DNA from: Pacificimonas aurantium | GTDB taxonomy: Bacteria > Pseudomonadota > Alphaproteobacteria > Sphingomonadales > Sphingomonadaceae | NCBI RefSeq assembly: GCF_020092905.1 | Contig: NZ_JAGSGB010000001.1 | Span: forward strand, 1,302,001-1,366,000 | Direction of reading: 5' to 3' | Length of the DNA: 64,000 bases | Shown here: positions 1 through 9,009 of the stretch, in pieces | Position numbering within the stretch: position 1 is the stretch's first letter | Layout: each line of letters begins with the position of its first letter | Position numbers and translations under genes: made by a program | Notes under the pieces: generated by a model | The model's input: only the letters and a program-made list of their open reading frames with translations | Database searches by the model: none | What the model was told of the DNA's origin: nothing

Positions 1-226
1 CATCGTCCCTGACCTTCTTGTCGTCGGCGCGCGTCGCATGGATGACGGCATTGCCGAAGCAGGCCGCGTAGCCCGCTGCGAACAGCTGTTCGGGGTTGGT
101 AGCTCCGCCGGGGCCGCCGAGTTCCTTCGGAACGGCGAGGTCGAGGTCGAGCACGCCGTCCTTGCTTCTGGCGCGTCCGTTGCGGCCGCCGACGGCGGTG
201 ACCTTGGTGGCGTAAAGACTGCTCAT
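1..226 (-). CDS. ohr: Organic hydroperoxide resistance protein Ohr (3' end outside window)
   Basis: Reading from the ATG at 226, the first 75 residues are visible. They begin MSSLYATKVTAVGGRNGRA and include NPEQLFAAGYAACF, the Ohr hallmark with the peroxidatic cysteine in YAACF. Ohr is a cytoplasmic thiol peroxidase of the OsmC fold that reduces organic hydroperoxides. A GGAGGA ribosome site lies 4 bases before the ATG. The second (resolving) cysteine and the C-terminus lie beyond the window edge. It is the last visible gene downstream of trmB, with a palindrome in its upstream region. No OhrR gene is visible here. Confidence 0.9.
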   Translation of the reverse strand, partial: MSSLYATKVTAVGGRNGRARSKDGVLDLDLAVPKELGGPGGATNPEQLFAAGYAACFGNAVIHATRADDKKVRDD

Positions 227-256
227 GACATCCTCCTTCGAATTGAAGGTGGATAA

Positions 257-275
257 ATATATTGTGCACAAAATA
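257..275. promoter_or_regulatory. Palindromic operator candidate upstream of ohr
   Basis: The core TTGTGCACAA at 262-271 is a perfect 10-bp palindrome in an otherwise AT-rich stretch between trmB and ohr, and the symmetry continues imperfectly outwards. It is centred 40 bases upstream of the ohr start, where a MarR-family regulator such as OhrR would act. That ohr genes are commonly controlled by OhrR is known; assigning this site to OhrR is inference from position and symmetry. Confidence 0.45.
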
Positions 276-296
276 AATCAATGGCCGGAGCCGGTA

Positions 297-1007
297 TCAG
301 GGCGTTCCGCTATCGGTGCGCCGATATTGGAAGAACCATAGTTCGCGGCCTTCGCGCAGCGCCTTTTCGGCGTAGCGCGTGAGCGGCCACCCCCCAGGAG
401 CGTCGCGGAAGTCGCGCGGCCGTTCGCCCATCCACTCGAAGTCCTCCCGTCCCGCCATCTGCATCAGCGACCAGCGGCAGTAGACCGGATGATCCGTTGC
501 CAGGCGAAAAATGCCGCCGGGTTTCAGCTTGCGCGCAAACAGATCGAGAGGTCCGGGGTTCATCATGCGCCGCTTCGAATGGCGCGCCTTTGGCCAAGGG
601 TCGGGGTGCAAGAGGTAGAGAAAGGACAAGGCAGCGTCCGGCACGCGCTCCAGCACTTCCAGCGCGTCTCCCATATGCAGGCGTACGTTCGGCAGCCGGT
701 CGTCGCGAATATGCTGCAGGGCACTGACGACGCCGTTCACGAAGGGTTCCGCGCCGATGAAGCCATGATCCGGAAGGAGGTCGGCGCGGTAGGCAAGATG
801 CTCGCCGCCGCCAAAGCCGACTTCGAAATGCAGCGGCCTGTTCTCGCCGAACAGCTCCTGAGAGGTGACCGGTCCCTCCTCCGGAACGGCCAAGGCCGGA
901 TACATGTCGTCGAGCAGTTGCTGCTGGCCCGGCCGCAGCCTGTGCCCCTTCGTGCGGCCATACAGCCGGCCGAGCGTCGTGGGATCGCCTTCCTTGAATG
1001 CAGTCAT
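297..1007 (-). CDS. trmB: tRNA (guanine-N7-)-methyltransferase TrmB
   Basis: This 236-residue SAM-dependent methyltransferase makes m7G46 in the tRNA variable loop. The SAM-binding motif FEVGFGGGEHL is visible near residue 60, followed by the family block LHPDPWPKARHSKRR and a late ATDHPVYCRW segment. The open frame extends further upstream, but the ATG at 1007 (MTAFKEGDPTTLGRLYGRTKG) gives the normal family N-terminus and clears the divergent GGDEF gene. It sits near metK, as in many alphaproteobacteria, with the GGDEF gene placed between them on the other strand. Confidence 0.93.
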   Translation of the reverse strand: MTAFKEGDPTTLGRLYGRTKGHRLRPGQQQLLDDMYPALAVPEEGPVTSQELFGENRPLHFEVGFGGGEHLAYRADLLPDHGFIGAEPFVNGVVSALQHIRDDRLPNVRLHMGDALEVLERVPDAALSFLYLLHPDPWPKARHSKRRMMNPGPLDLFARKLKPGGIFRLATDHPVYCRWSLMQMAGREDFEWMGERPRDFRDAPGGWPLTRYAEKALREGRELWFFQYRRTDSGTP

Positions 1008-1088
1008 GACGCCGTGCCATAGAAGACCGAGGGGCAGGTTCAAGGCGGTTTCGGGGCCGCGCTGAGTATTCGCGCGGGGGGTAGTAGG

Positions 1089-2258
1089 GTGAACGAGGCT
1101 ATTTTCTTCTGGCTGGCGCCGAGCGTGCTGGCGATTTTCACGCTTGTGTTTGTCGCCGTTGCCATCAGCCAGCCGGAACATCTTTCCGCGCGATGGGCTG
1201 CGGCGGGGTTTGCCGTGGCGCTCGTCGCGCTTCTCGCCGATACGGCCAGAGAGCCCGACAACCTGATATTGATGGCCTGCGCGACGGCGCTGCACTGGGT
1301 GGCGCTCGGACTCATATCGACCGCCTACGTGGTGCGCAAAGGCGGGCGACTGCCGCGGCGCTATGTGGGCATCGTGGCCGCCACCGGCCTTGCTGTCCTT
1401 CTTCACACCACCTTCGTCGAGCGCGACCCGGCGCTCGGATCCGCGAACGCCAATCTGATCGGGGCGGCGATCCAGGCGGGTGCGCTACCGGTGCTACTGA
1501 GGCGCAGCCGAAGCATTATCGACCGGATCCTTGCCGGAACGGTGATCTTCGCCGCCAGCTGCTATTTCCTGCGCGGTGTCCTGTTCCTGCCCCGGGACGC
1601 GGCCGAAATCGACGCGGCGGCAGGCTTCTGGAGCCTCTACAACCTCACTTTCTACCTCACGACCGGCGCGCTGGCGCTGATCGGCGGTATCATCCTGCTG
1701 CTGGGGATCGGAAGCGACCTGATCGAGCGCCACTCGCGTGCATCCGGCACCGACCACCTGACGGGAATTGCGAACCTGCGCGCATTCGAAGGCTGGATCG
1801 GGACCGAGGGCACCCGGGCCGGGTTCGCCGCTGTCCTTCTGGTCGACCTGGACCATTTCAAGGCGATCAATGACCGCTTCGGCCATGAGACAGGCGACCG
1901 CGCCCTCATAGCGGCTGCCGGCGTTCTCGACCGGATGGTCGGCGGGGAGGGGCGCGTCGCGAGGATCGGCGGCGAGGAATTCGCCGTCCTGCTTTACCCC
2001 GACGGGCAGCGCCGGCCCTCGCAGGTAGCCGAAGATATTCGCGCCGGGCTGGCGGGGCTCGAAATTGCAGGCATTCCGGGAGGGCTGACGGGAAGTGTGG
2101 GCGTCGTGCCCATCGGCGACGCTTCGCTCAGGCAGGCGCTGCGCGCCGCCGACCAGGCCGTCTACGCCGCAAAGCGCGAAGGCCGAAATCGCGTCATGAG
2201 CGTCGATGCCCCGAGCGGCTCCCTGCCTGCAACCGACAGGCCGCTCGCCGCGGAGTGA
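1089..2258 (+). CDS. Membrane-anchored GGDEF diguanylate cyclase
   Basis: A 389-residue protein starting at a GTG. The first ~215 residues form about six hydrophobic segments, forming a membrane sensor module I cannot assign to a named domain. The C-terminal half is a GGDEF domain with DHLTGIANLRAF, the metal-binding LVDLDHFKAINDRFGH block, and the active-site motif GGEEF at residues 294-298, so catalytic residues for cyclic di-GMP synthesis are present. I see no RxxD inhibitory site in the usual place just upstream of GGEEF, suggesting no classical product inhibition. It lies alone between trmB and metK on the opposite strand. Confidence 0.88.
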   Translation: MNEAIFFWLAPSVLAIFTLVFVAVAISQPEHLSARWAAAGFAVALVALLADTAREPDNLILMACATALHWVALGLISTAYVVRKGGRLPRRYVGIVAATGLAVLLHTTFVERDPALGSANANLIGAAIQAGALPVLLRRSRSIIDRILAGTVIFAASCYFLRGVLFLPRDAAEIDAAAGFWSLYNLTFYLTTGALALIGGIILLLGIGSDLIERHSRASGTDHLTGIANLRAFEGWIGTEGTRAGFAAVLLVDLDHFKAINDRFGHETGDRALIAAAGVLDRMVGGEGRVARIGGEEFAVLLYPDGQRRPSQVAEDIRAGLAGLEIAGIPGGLTGSVGVVPIGDASLRQALRAADQAVYAAKREGRNRVMSVDAPSGSLPATDRPLAAE

Positions 2259-2280
2259 GGACGCTCGCGCGACGTGGTGC

Positions 2281-3507
2281 CTAGAACGCGCTCTTCAGCT
2301 CATCCACCAGGTCGGTCCGTTCCCAGGGGAACAGGTCGCCGTCAGGCGTGCGCCCGAAGTGCCCATAGGCCGCGCTCTTCTGGTAGATCGGCTTGTTGAG
2401 GTTCAGATGCTCGCGAATGCCGCGCGGGGTGAGGCGCACGCGCTCGCGCAGCCAGTTCTCCAGTTTCGCCGGGTCGACCTGCGGGTCCGACCCCAGGTCG
2501 ACGTAGAGAGACAGCGGCTCAGACACGCCGATGGCATAGCTGAGCTGAATGGTGCAGCGCTTTCCAATGCCGGCGGCGACGATGTTCTTCGCCATGTAGC
2601 GCGTGATGTAGGCGGCCGAACGGTCGACCTTGGTCGGGTCCTTGCCAGAGAAGGCGCCGCCGCCATGGGGCGCCGCGCCGCCATAGGTGTCGACGATGAT
2701 CTTGCGGCCTGTCAGGCCGGCATCCCCGTCCGGGCCGCCGATCTCGAACGCGCCGGTGGGATTGATGTGGAAAACCGTCTTGTCGTCGACCCAGCCGTCC
2801 GGCAGCTCCGCCGCGATCACGTCGCGGACATATGACTTCAGCTCGGCTTCCTTCGCGCCTTCATGATATCCCGCCGCGTGCTGGGTCGAGACGACGACCG
2901 CCTCGGCGCGCTGGGGCATGCCATCCACGTAGCGCAGCGTGACCTGGCTTTTGGCGTCGGGTTCCAGGAAGGCGACCTTGCGGCCCTTCCGGTCGTCGGC
3001 CAGCCGCTTCAGGATGCGGTGCGAGTAGTGCAACGTCGCCGGCATCAGCTCCGGCGTCTCGTCGCAGGCGAATCCGAACATGATGCCCTGGTCGCCGGCG
3101 CCCTCGTCCTTGTTCGATCCCTCTCCGCCGGCGTCGACACCCTGAGCGATTTCCGTCGACTGGCCGTGCAGGAAGTTCTGCAGGTCCAGCGTGCGCCAGT
3201 GAAACCCCTCCTGCTCGTAGCCGATATCCTTGACCGTGGAGCGGACCGCATCCTCGATCGCCTCCAGGGAGCCTGGGGCCCAGCCATGCGTCGTGGCATG
3301 TTCCGCCAGGTCGTACATCGGCCGGCACCGAACCTCGCCTGCCAGCACGACCCTGTCGGTGGTCGTCAGCGTTTCGCACGCCACGCGGGCTTCCGGTTCC
3401 TTGTCGATCATCAGGTCGACGACGGCATCGGAAATCTGGTCGGAGACCTTGTCCGGATGTCCTTCGGAAACGCTCTCGCTGGTGAAGATATAGTCGCTGC
3501 GGGCCAT
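2281..3507 (-). CDS. metK: S-adenosylmethionine synthase MetK
   Basis: A 408-residue enzyme that makes SAM from methionine and ATP. It starts [21 protein letters not shown] and carries GHPDK near the N-terminus, [12 protein letters not shown], and [19 protein letters not shown], all signatures of MetK; length is slightly above the usual ~390. It follows lnt in the same direction, but 118 bases separate them and a long palindrome fills part of that gap, so it probably has its own regulated promoter. It converges with the GGDEF gene. Confidence 0.97.
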   Translation of the reverse strand: MARSDYIFTSESVSEGHPDKVSDQISDAVVDLMIDKEPEARVACETLTTTDRVVLAGEVRCRPMYDLAEHATTHGWAPGSLEAIEDAVRSTVKDIGYEQEGFHWRTLDLQNFLHGQSTEIAQGVDAGGEGSNKDEGAGDQGIMFGFACDETPELMPATLHYSHRILKRLADDRKGRKVAFLEPDAKSQVTLRYVDGMPQRAEAVVVSTQHAAGYHEGAKEAELKSYVRDVIAAELPDGWVDDKTVFHINPTGAFEIGGPDGDAGLTGRKIIVDTYGGAAPHGGGAFSGKDPTKVDRSAAYITRYMAKNIVAAGIGKRCTIQLSYAIGVSEPLSLYVDLGSDPQVDPAKLENWLRERVRLTPRGIREHLNLNKPIYQKSAAYGHFGRTPDGDLFPWERTDLVDELKSAF

Positions 3508-3585
3508 GTTGTTCGCCTGTTCGAATGGAGACAGTTCGAGGGTGAAGGGGCGGCTTAACTGGGCTCAGGCAGGCAGGCAAGGAAG

Positions 3586-3607
3586 CATATAAAGATATCC
3601 TTATATG
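3586..3607. promoter_or_regulatory. 22-bp palindrome upstream of metK, SahR-type operator candidate
   Basis: The half-sites are CATATAAAGAT and ATCCTTATATG, which are inverted repeats with one mismatch in 11. The element sits about 80 bases before the metK ATG in the metK-lnt gap. SahR, an ArsR-family regulator responding to S-adenosylhomocysteine, is known to control metK and other methionine-cycle genes in Proteobacteria through AT-rich palindromes of this general form. The match to SahR is from memory of the motif style; no sahR gene is visible here. Confidence 0.55.
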
Positions 3608-3625
3608 TGTGAGGCTGTCTGCGGT

Positions 3626-5197
3626 TCAGCTGCGACGAGACCTAGCCGGGAGGGCAAGCGCGCCTGCAAGCAGAAACAGTGCGAGGGCGATGGGAAGGGC
3701 GTTGCCGGTCCTTGCGAACAGCGTCTCGGCGCGCGGCAGCGGCAGCGAAGCCTGGATCACCCCGGCCTCGTGGCGGGGCAGGGATGCGATTACCTCGCCA
3801 TAGGGATCAATCACGGCGCTGATGCCCGTTGGCGTGGAGCGCACGAGCGGCAGGCCCTGTTCGATCGCCCGCAGGCGCGCGTGCGCAAGGTGCATCGCCG
3901 CGCCGCCATCGCTGAACCAGGCGTCGTTGGAGACGTTCAGCAGCCAGGCAGGCCGGGTCGCGCCGTCGGCCTGCTCGGCATAGACCGCCTCGTAGCAGAT
4001 CATGGCCACAAGGTCGGGAAAGCCGGGCAGCGCCATGACCCGCGGCCGCGTGCCGGCATAGGTATCGACGCTGCTCGGCGCGAAGCTGTCGAGCCCGATC
4101 CTGGACAGAACGGGGCGCAGCGGCAGATATTCGCCATAGGGCACCAGCCGCTGCTTGTCGTAGCGCGCATGAATGCCGCCATCGGGGCCGATGGCATAAA
4201 GGCTGTTAAGGCCCGCCCAGGGATCGTCCGACGACTGGCCCGGTACCAGTTTCAGCGCGCCGGTCAGGAACAGGTCGCGTTCCCCGAGCAGCAGAACCGC
4301 AAGGTCGCGGCGCAGGTCGGGCCGTGTGTCGAGGGTGCGTGGAATCGCCGCCTCCGGCCAGATCAGCAGGCGGGCTTCGCCGCCGGGCGGGGGCGAGAGG
4401 TCGATATACCGCTGCAAATTCCGGTAGAAGGCGCCCTCGGCATATTTCTCTTCCTGCGGGATATTGGCTTGGACGATATCGACGCGCGTGTCCGAGGGCG
4501 TGGGATCGCCCTGCGTAAGCCAGCCGAGAATGAGCGCGGTGGCAAGCGGCGCAAGCAGGGCACGGCCGCCCCCGAGCGGCTCCGCAAGCGGCGCGAAAAC
4601 CCAGCCTTCGCGCCAATGTCTGCGCACTTCCGCCGCCGTCAGCATGATGGCGTAGCCCGCCAGCAGCATGACGCCGCTCATGCCGAGCGCGCCGACCCAC
4701 GAAGCGCCTTGCGCAGCGGGGCCGAGCGACAGGGTCGTGATCCCCAGGGGGTTCCAGCCAAATCCCGTCATCAGATAGCCGCGCAGCCATTCGGTCAGCA
4801 TCCAGGCGCCGGCAAAGGCGAGTGCGCGAGCCATTGGCGCCTTGCGAAAGCGGCTGGCGAGTGCCGCAGCAACCGCCGGGTAAGTCGCCATGAACATGGA
4901 CAAACCCACAACGGCCACCCAGCCGAGCCAGGCGGGCATGTTCGCCTGGAACTGGAAGGCATGGGCGATCCAATATTGCCCGGCGAGAAAATTTCCGAAC
5001 GCCCAGGCCCAAGCGGAGACGAAGACGCTGCCGCGGCCTGCACCGTTTCGGGCGCCTGTCTCGACGACAAGGCAGAGCACGGCCAGCGAGACGAGCGTAA
5101 CCGGCCACAAGCCGAAGGGCGCGAAGCCGAGCCCGCCCAGGCCGCCCGCAGCGAACAGCAGCGCACGCCGCCGCCAAAGCCCCATCCGCAGCGCCAT
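3626..5197 (-). CDS. lnt: Apolipoprotein N-acyltransferase Lnt
   Basis: A 523-residue inner-membrane enzyme that adds the third acyl chain to lipoproteins. The N-terminal ~220 residues hold about six membrane segments; a periplasmic nitrilase-like domain follows, and a last hydrophobic segment lies at the C-terminus. The catalytic triad is visible: Glu in WPEAAIP, Lys in YDKQRLVPYGEYLP, and Cys in MICYEAVY. It starts 8 bases after the corC stop, last in the miaB-phoH-ybeY-corC-lnt run. Confidence 0.96.
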   Translation of the reverse strand: MALRMGLWRRRALLFAAGGLGGLGFAPFGLWPVTLVSLAVLCLVVETGARNGAGRGSVFVSAWAWAFGNFLAGQYWIAHAFQFQANMPAWLGWVAVVGLSMFMATYPAVAAALASRFRKAPMARALAFAGAWMLTEWLRGYLMTGFGWNPLGITTLSLGPAAQGASWVGALGMSGVMLLAGYAIMLTAAEVRRHWREGWVFAPLAEPLGGGRALLAPLATALILGWLTQGDPTPSDTRVDIVQANIPQEEKYAEGAFYRNLQRYIDLSPPPGGEARLLIWPEAAIPRTLDTRPDLRRDLAVLLLGERDLFLTGALKLVPGQSSDDPWAGLNSLYAIGPDGGIHARYDKQRLVPYGEYLPLRPVLSRIGLDSFAPSSVDTYAGTRPRVMALPGFPDLVAMICYEAVYAEQADGATRPAWLLNVSNDAWFSDGGAAMHLAHARLRAIEQGLPLVRSTPTGISAVIDPYGEVIASLPRHEAGVIQASLPLPRAETLFARTGNALPIALALFLLAGALALPARSRRS

Positions 5198-5205
5198 TGC
5201 AGCGG

Positions 5206-6084
5206 TCAGTCGGCGCTTCTCTGCACGCGGACGCGCTCGACGCGGCGCTCATCGCCAGCGAGGATCTCGAACCGCCAGCCGGCCGGATGTTCGACCGTTT
5301 CGCCCTGTGCGGGAACGCGCCCTTCGATCATGAACAGCAACCCGCCGACCGTGTCGATCTCGCCGTCGACGGCCGAGGTGAAGTCGGTTTCGAGCCGCTC
5401 TTCGAAATCGTCGATGTCGACCCGTGCCTCTACCTCGTAGCCCCCGGTGGGCAGCGGCCGAATGGGCTCGTCCTCGGGCTCGTCATGTTCGTCCTCGATC
5501 TCGCCCACGATCTCCTCGACGATGTCCTCGACCGTGACGAGGCCGTCCGTCCCGCCATATTCGTCGACGACGATGGCCATGTGCGTTCGGTTCGTGCGCA
5601 TGCGGGCGAGAAGGTCGAGAACCCTCATGGCGGAGGGGACGAAGAGGACGGGCCGAACGAGATCGGCTATCTTCGCACTTTCGCCGCGATCCATCGCCAG
5701 TTCGTTGAACAGGTCCTTCACGTGAATCATGCCGAGGACCTTGTCGAGTTCACCAGCGTAAATGGGCAGGCGGCTGTGGCCGGCATCGGCAAAGGCGGCG
5801 ACCAGTTCGTTGACTTCGCCCGACGCTTCGAAGGCCATGATGTCGCCGCGCGGCACCATGATGTCGCCGGCCTTGCGTTCACCGAAATCGAGCAGGTTGC
5901 GCAGCATCAGCCGTTCGGGCGCGCTCAGGTCGCCGGAGACGAGGCCCGTCTCCTCATCGTCCTCATGCTCTTCGAGCGCGCCTTCTATGGCCTCGCGGAG
6001 AGAGGTGCCGCGGCCGAAAAGCAGGCTCTTCATGACGCGGAGAATGGGTCTCGACGCGCTGCCGTCGCTTGGCTGGGAGGCCAT
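5206..6084 (-). CDS. corC: CBS-domain CorC/HlyC-type protein
   Basis: The protein has 292 residues when started at the ATG at 6084 ([13 protein letters not shown]), 4 bases after the ybeY stop; the open frame also allows a longer start inside ybeY. Two CBS motifs are readable ([13 protein letters not shown] to VKDLFNEL, then [11 protein letters not shown] to [10 protein letters not shown]), followed by a CorC_HlyC transporter-associated domain ([16 protein letters not shown]). The family is linked to magnesium/cobalt homeostasis. This copy is the soluble short form without an N-terminal membrane DUF21 domain. Confidence 0.9.
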   Translation of the reverse strand: MASQPSDGSASRPILRVMKSLLFGRGTSLREAIEGALEEHEDDEETGLVSGDLSAPERLMLRNLLDFGERKAGDIMVPRGDIMAFEASGEVNELVAAFADAGHSRLPIYAGELDKVLGMIHVKDLFNELAMDRGESAKIADLVRPVLFVPSAMRVLDLLARMRTNRTHMAIVVDEYGGTDGLVTVEDIVEEIVGEIEDEHDEPEDEPIRPLPTGGYEVEARVDIDDFEERLETDFTSAVDGEIDTVGGLLFMIEGRVPAQGETVEHPAGWRFEILAGDERRVERVRVQRSAD

Positions 6085-6088
6085 GGCT

Positions 6089-6604
6089 TCAGTCCGTCTC
6101 CGAACCCTGGCGGTAGGGATCGGCAATGTTCATGCCGTTCAGGATTTCCGTTTCGAGCCGCTCCATGTCGTCGGCATCCGCATCGGTCTCGTGGTCGTAA
6201 CCGACCAGGTGCAGCGTCCCATGCACGATCAGATGGGCGGCATGGGCGGCGATGCTGACGTCCTTTTCCTCGGCCTCGCGGCGGCAGGTGGCCCCGGCAA
6301 GGATGATATCGCCCAGCAGTGCTTCACCGTCATCGGTGTTGGCGAGGGAGGCCAGGAGGTCTTCCTGCACGGCGGGGAAACTGAGAACGTTGGTGGGCTT
6401 GTCCTTCTGACGAAAGCGGTCGTTCAGAGTGCGGACGGTCGCGTCGTCGGAGAATTTGACCGACACCTCGCAGATGAGCGGCCGGTCGAGCAGGTGACCA
6501 TGCGGACTGCCGGCGAGGGCAGCGCGAACGGCGTCACTCGCAGTGCGGGAAAAGTCCAGGCTGGGCCATTCATCGCCCTCCACGGAAGTTTCGACGTTAA
6601 GCAT
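6089..6604 (-). CDS. ybeY: Endoribonuclease YbeY
   Basis: YbeY is a single-strand-specific RNase needed for 16S rRNA maturation and ribosome quality control. The zinc-binding motif HGTLHLVGYDH is intact, preceded by RFRQKDKPTNVLSFP. I prefer the ATG at 6604 (MLNVETSVEG, 171 residues), giving an 8-base overlap with the phoH stop; an ATG four codons earlier is possible. It lies between phoH and corC in the usual order. Confidence 0.94.
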   Translation of the reverse strand: MLNVETSVEGDEWPSLDFSRTASDAVRAALAGSPHGHLLDRPLICEVSVKFSDDATVRTLNDRFRQKDKPTNVLSFPAVQEDLLASLANTDDGEALLGDIILAGATCRREAEEKDVSIAAHAAHLIVHGTLHLVGYDHETDADADDMERLETEILNGMNIADPYRQGSETD

Positions 6605-7610
6605 CGGCGCCCTCATACGCTTTTACGATACGCGCGACGATAGGTGCGCGAACCACGTCCGCAGTGCCGAACCTGACTGTCCCGATCCCCTCGATTCCTT
6701 CGAGCCGGCCGACGGCGTCGGCAAGGCCGGAGCGCCCCGCATCCGGCAGGTCGACCTGCTTGGGATCGCCGCAGACGACCATGCGGCTGTTTTCCCCGAA
6801 ACGGGTCAGGAACATCTTCATCTGCTGCGGCGTCGTGTTCTGCGCCTCGTCGAGGATGATGAAGGCATTGGCGAGCGTCCGGCCGCGCATGAAGGCAAGT
6901 GGGGCGATCTCGATCTCCCCTGCCGCGATGCGGCGCTCCACCTGCTCGGCGGGAAGCATGTCGTACAGCGCGTCGTAAAGCGGGCGGAGATAGGGGTCGA
7001 CCTTCTCCTTCATATCGCCCGGCAGGAAGCCCAGTCGCTCGCCCGCCTCGACCGCCGGCCGCGAAAGGATCAGCCGGTCCACCGAGCCGGTAATGAGCTG
7101 ACTGACCGCCTGAGCGACCGCGACATAGGTCTTGCCGGTACCTGCCGGCCCCAGCGCGAAGATGACGTCTTCGGACGCGAGGGCCTGCATGTAGTGAAGT
7201 TGCATCGGCGTACGCGGGGCGATCGTCTTGCGCCGCGTGCGGATGACGATGGAGGGGCGCTTCTTCTTGTCGTCGACGATCTCGAGCCCATCGAGCATCG
7301 GCTCGTCGCCCATGGCGATCGCCGTCCCGACGTCGGTCGGCGAGATGTCTCGCCCCTGCATCAACTGCTCGTGAAGCGACTTCAAGACGTCGCGGGCCCG
7401 CGCCGCCGCGTCCGCCTGGCCCTCGATCGTGACCTTGTCGCCCCGCGCGGCGATATAGACGCCGAGCCGGTTCTCGATGGCGATCAGGTTCTGGTCGTAC
7501 TGACCGAAAAGCGGACCGAGAAGATCGGGGCGATCGAACTGGATGTTCAGCCGAACGCGGTCCGAAGGTTCCGGGACGGGATCTGCCGCCTTGCGCTTTA
7601 TGCCCGCCAT
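6597..7610 (-). CDS. phoH: PhoH-like ATPase (YbeZ)
   Basis: A 337-residue cytoplasmic NTPase. An N-terminal RNA-binding-like region (residues ~20-90, with IENRLGVYIAARGDKVTIEG) precedes a P-loop ATPase with Walker A GPAGTGKT and Walker B IILDEAQN, then a sensor block VVCGDPKQVDLP. In this operon type the protein works with YbeY in RNA metabolism. It starts 7 bases after the miaB stop and overlaps ybeY. Confidence 0.94.
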   Translation of the reverse strand: MAGIKRKAADPVPEPSDRVRLNIQFDRPDLLGPLFGQYDQNLIAIENRLGVYIAARGDKVTIEGQADAAARARDVLKSLHEQLMQGRDISPTDVGTAIAMGDEPMLDGLEIVDDKKKRPSIVIRTRRKTIAPRTPMQLHYMQALASEDVIFALGPAGTGKTYVAVAQAVSQLITGSVDRLILSRPAVEAGERLGFLPGDMKEKVDPYLRPLYDALYDMLPAEQVERRIAAGEIEIAPLAFMRGRTLANAFIILDEAQNTTPQQMKMFLTRFGENSRMVVCGDPKQVDLPDAGRSGLADAVGRLEGIEGIGTVRFGTADVVRAPIVARIVKAYEGADA

Positions 7611-7617
7611 TTCTTGC

Positions 7618-8943
7618 TCAGGCCGCCTTTCTGTCCGTTCTCAGGCCCGACAGCGAGTTCGGGCCGGCCGTATCTATACGCACTTCGACTATATCACCGA
7701 CACTCGCCCCATCGGCGCTGAAATGCACGGACTGCAGCCAGGGTGATTTCCCGAGCAACTGTCCGGGACGGCGTCCGTTCCGCTCCGCCAGGACATCGCA
7801 AGTCACGCCGCGCGTGCCTTCGTTGAAAGCGAGCTGCTGCTCGTTCAAAAGGGCCTGGAGCCGCGCCAGCCGCTCCGTTTTCACCTCTTCGGCGATCTGG
7901 TCGCCCATGGTGGCGGCGGGCGTACCCGGCCGCGGCGAATATTTGAAGCTGTAGGCCTGCGCATAGCCGGTGCGCCGCACGATCTCGAGCGTGGCCTCGA
8001 ACTCGGCGTCGGTTTCGCCGGGAAAGCCGACGATGAAATCGCCGCTGATCGCCATGTCCGGTCGCACCCGCCGCAGGGCTTCGATCGTCTCCACATAGCT
8101 TTCGGCGCTGTGGCTGCGGTTCATCGCCTTCAGAACGCGGTCGCTGCCGGATTGCACGGGAAGATGCAGATAGGGCATCAACGCCTCGATCTCGCCATGC
8201 GCCGAAATCAACTCGTCGGTCATGTCGGCGGGGTGGCTGGTGGTATAGCGGATTCGCGATATGCCCGGCACGTCGGCGACCCGGCGGATGAGGTCCGCGA
8301 AGCCCGTACCCCGCGCATCGCGATAGGCGTTCACATTCTGTCCGAGCAGGACGAGTTCGCGCGCGCCCGCTTCCGCAAGTCGGTGGGCCTCCTCCAGCAC
8401 CGTATCGGCATCGCGCGATACTTCGGCGCCGCGCGTATAGGGCACCACGCAGTAGGTGCAGAACTTGTCGCAGCCCTCCTGAATGGTGAGGAAGCTGGAG
8501 GGTGCAGCCCGGCGTCGCTGGCCGAGCGCCTTGAACTTCTCCAGTGTCGGCAGGTCGGTGTCGACCGAGCGCTGGCCGCTCGCGGCGCGCTCCACCATCT
8601 GCGGCAGGCGGTGATAGGCCTGCGGACCGACGATCACGCCCACATCGGGGGCGCGGCGCGCGATCTCTTCACCCTCAGCCTGGGCGACGCAGCCCGCGAC
8701 CGCGACCACGGGCTTCCATCCGCGCTCGGCGGCGGCCTTCTTGATGCGGCCGATTTCCGAATAGACCTTTTCCGCGGCCTTCTCTCGGATATGGCAAGTA
8801 TTAAGGACGACGACGTCGGCGTCGTCCTGTGTTGCCGCGCGCGTCATCCCCGCATCGCCCAGCAGTTCTTCCATCCGCTCGGCGTCGTAGACATTCATCT
8901 GGCAGCCATAGCTGCGCACGAAATAACGTTTGGGATCAGTCAT
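7618..8943 (-). CDS. miaB: tRNA-2-methylthio-N6-isopentenyladenosine synthase MiaB
   Basis: A 441-residue radical-SAM methylthiotransferase acting on A37 of tRNAs reading UNN codons. The N-terminal UPF0004 domain has its three cluster cysteines (YGCQMN, NTCHIR, VAGCVAQ), the radical-SAM motif is CDKFCTYC, and a TRAM domain closes the protein. It is upstream of phoH in the same operon; plsC ends 66 bases before its start. Confidence 0.97.
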   Translation of the reverse strand: MTDPKRYFVRSYGCQMNVYDAERMEELLGDAGMTRAATQDDADVVVLNTCHIREKAAEKVYSEIGRIKKAAAERGWKPVVAVAGCVAQAEGEEIARRAPDVGVIVGPQAYHRLPQMVERAASGQRSVDTDLPTLEKFKALGQRRRAAPSSFLTIQEGCDKFCTYCVVPYTRGAEVSRDADTVLEEAHRLAEAGARELVLLGQNVNAYRDARGTGFADLIRRVADVPGISRIRYTTSHPADMTDELISAHGEIEALMPYLHLPVQSGSDRVLKAMNRSHSAESYVETIEALRRVRPDMAISGDFIVGFPGETDAEFEATLEIVRRTGYAQAYSFKYSPRPGTPAATMGDQIAEEVKTERLARLQALLNEQQLAFNEGTRGVTCDVLAERNGRRPGQLLGKSPWLQSVHFSADGASVGDIVEVRIDTAGPNSLSGLRTDRKAA

Positions 8944-9009
8944 GGCACGGAAAGGTCAGACGCGGGGAAAAGCGGCGCGGATAAGTCAGGCACAGGGCCG
9001 AGTCGAGCT

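Noticed and set aside
3605-5440. 611-codon plus-strand open frame
   Set aside because: It is antisense to lnt and corC, has no family motifs and an Arg/Gln-rich composition typical of mirror frames in GC-rich DNA.
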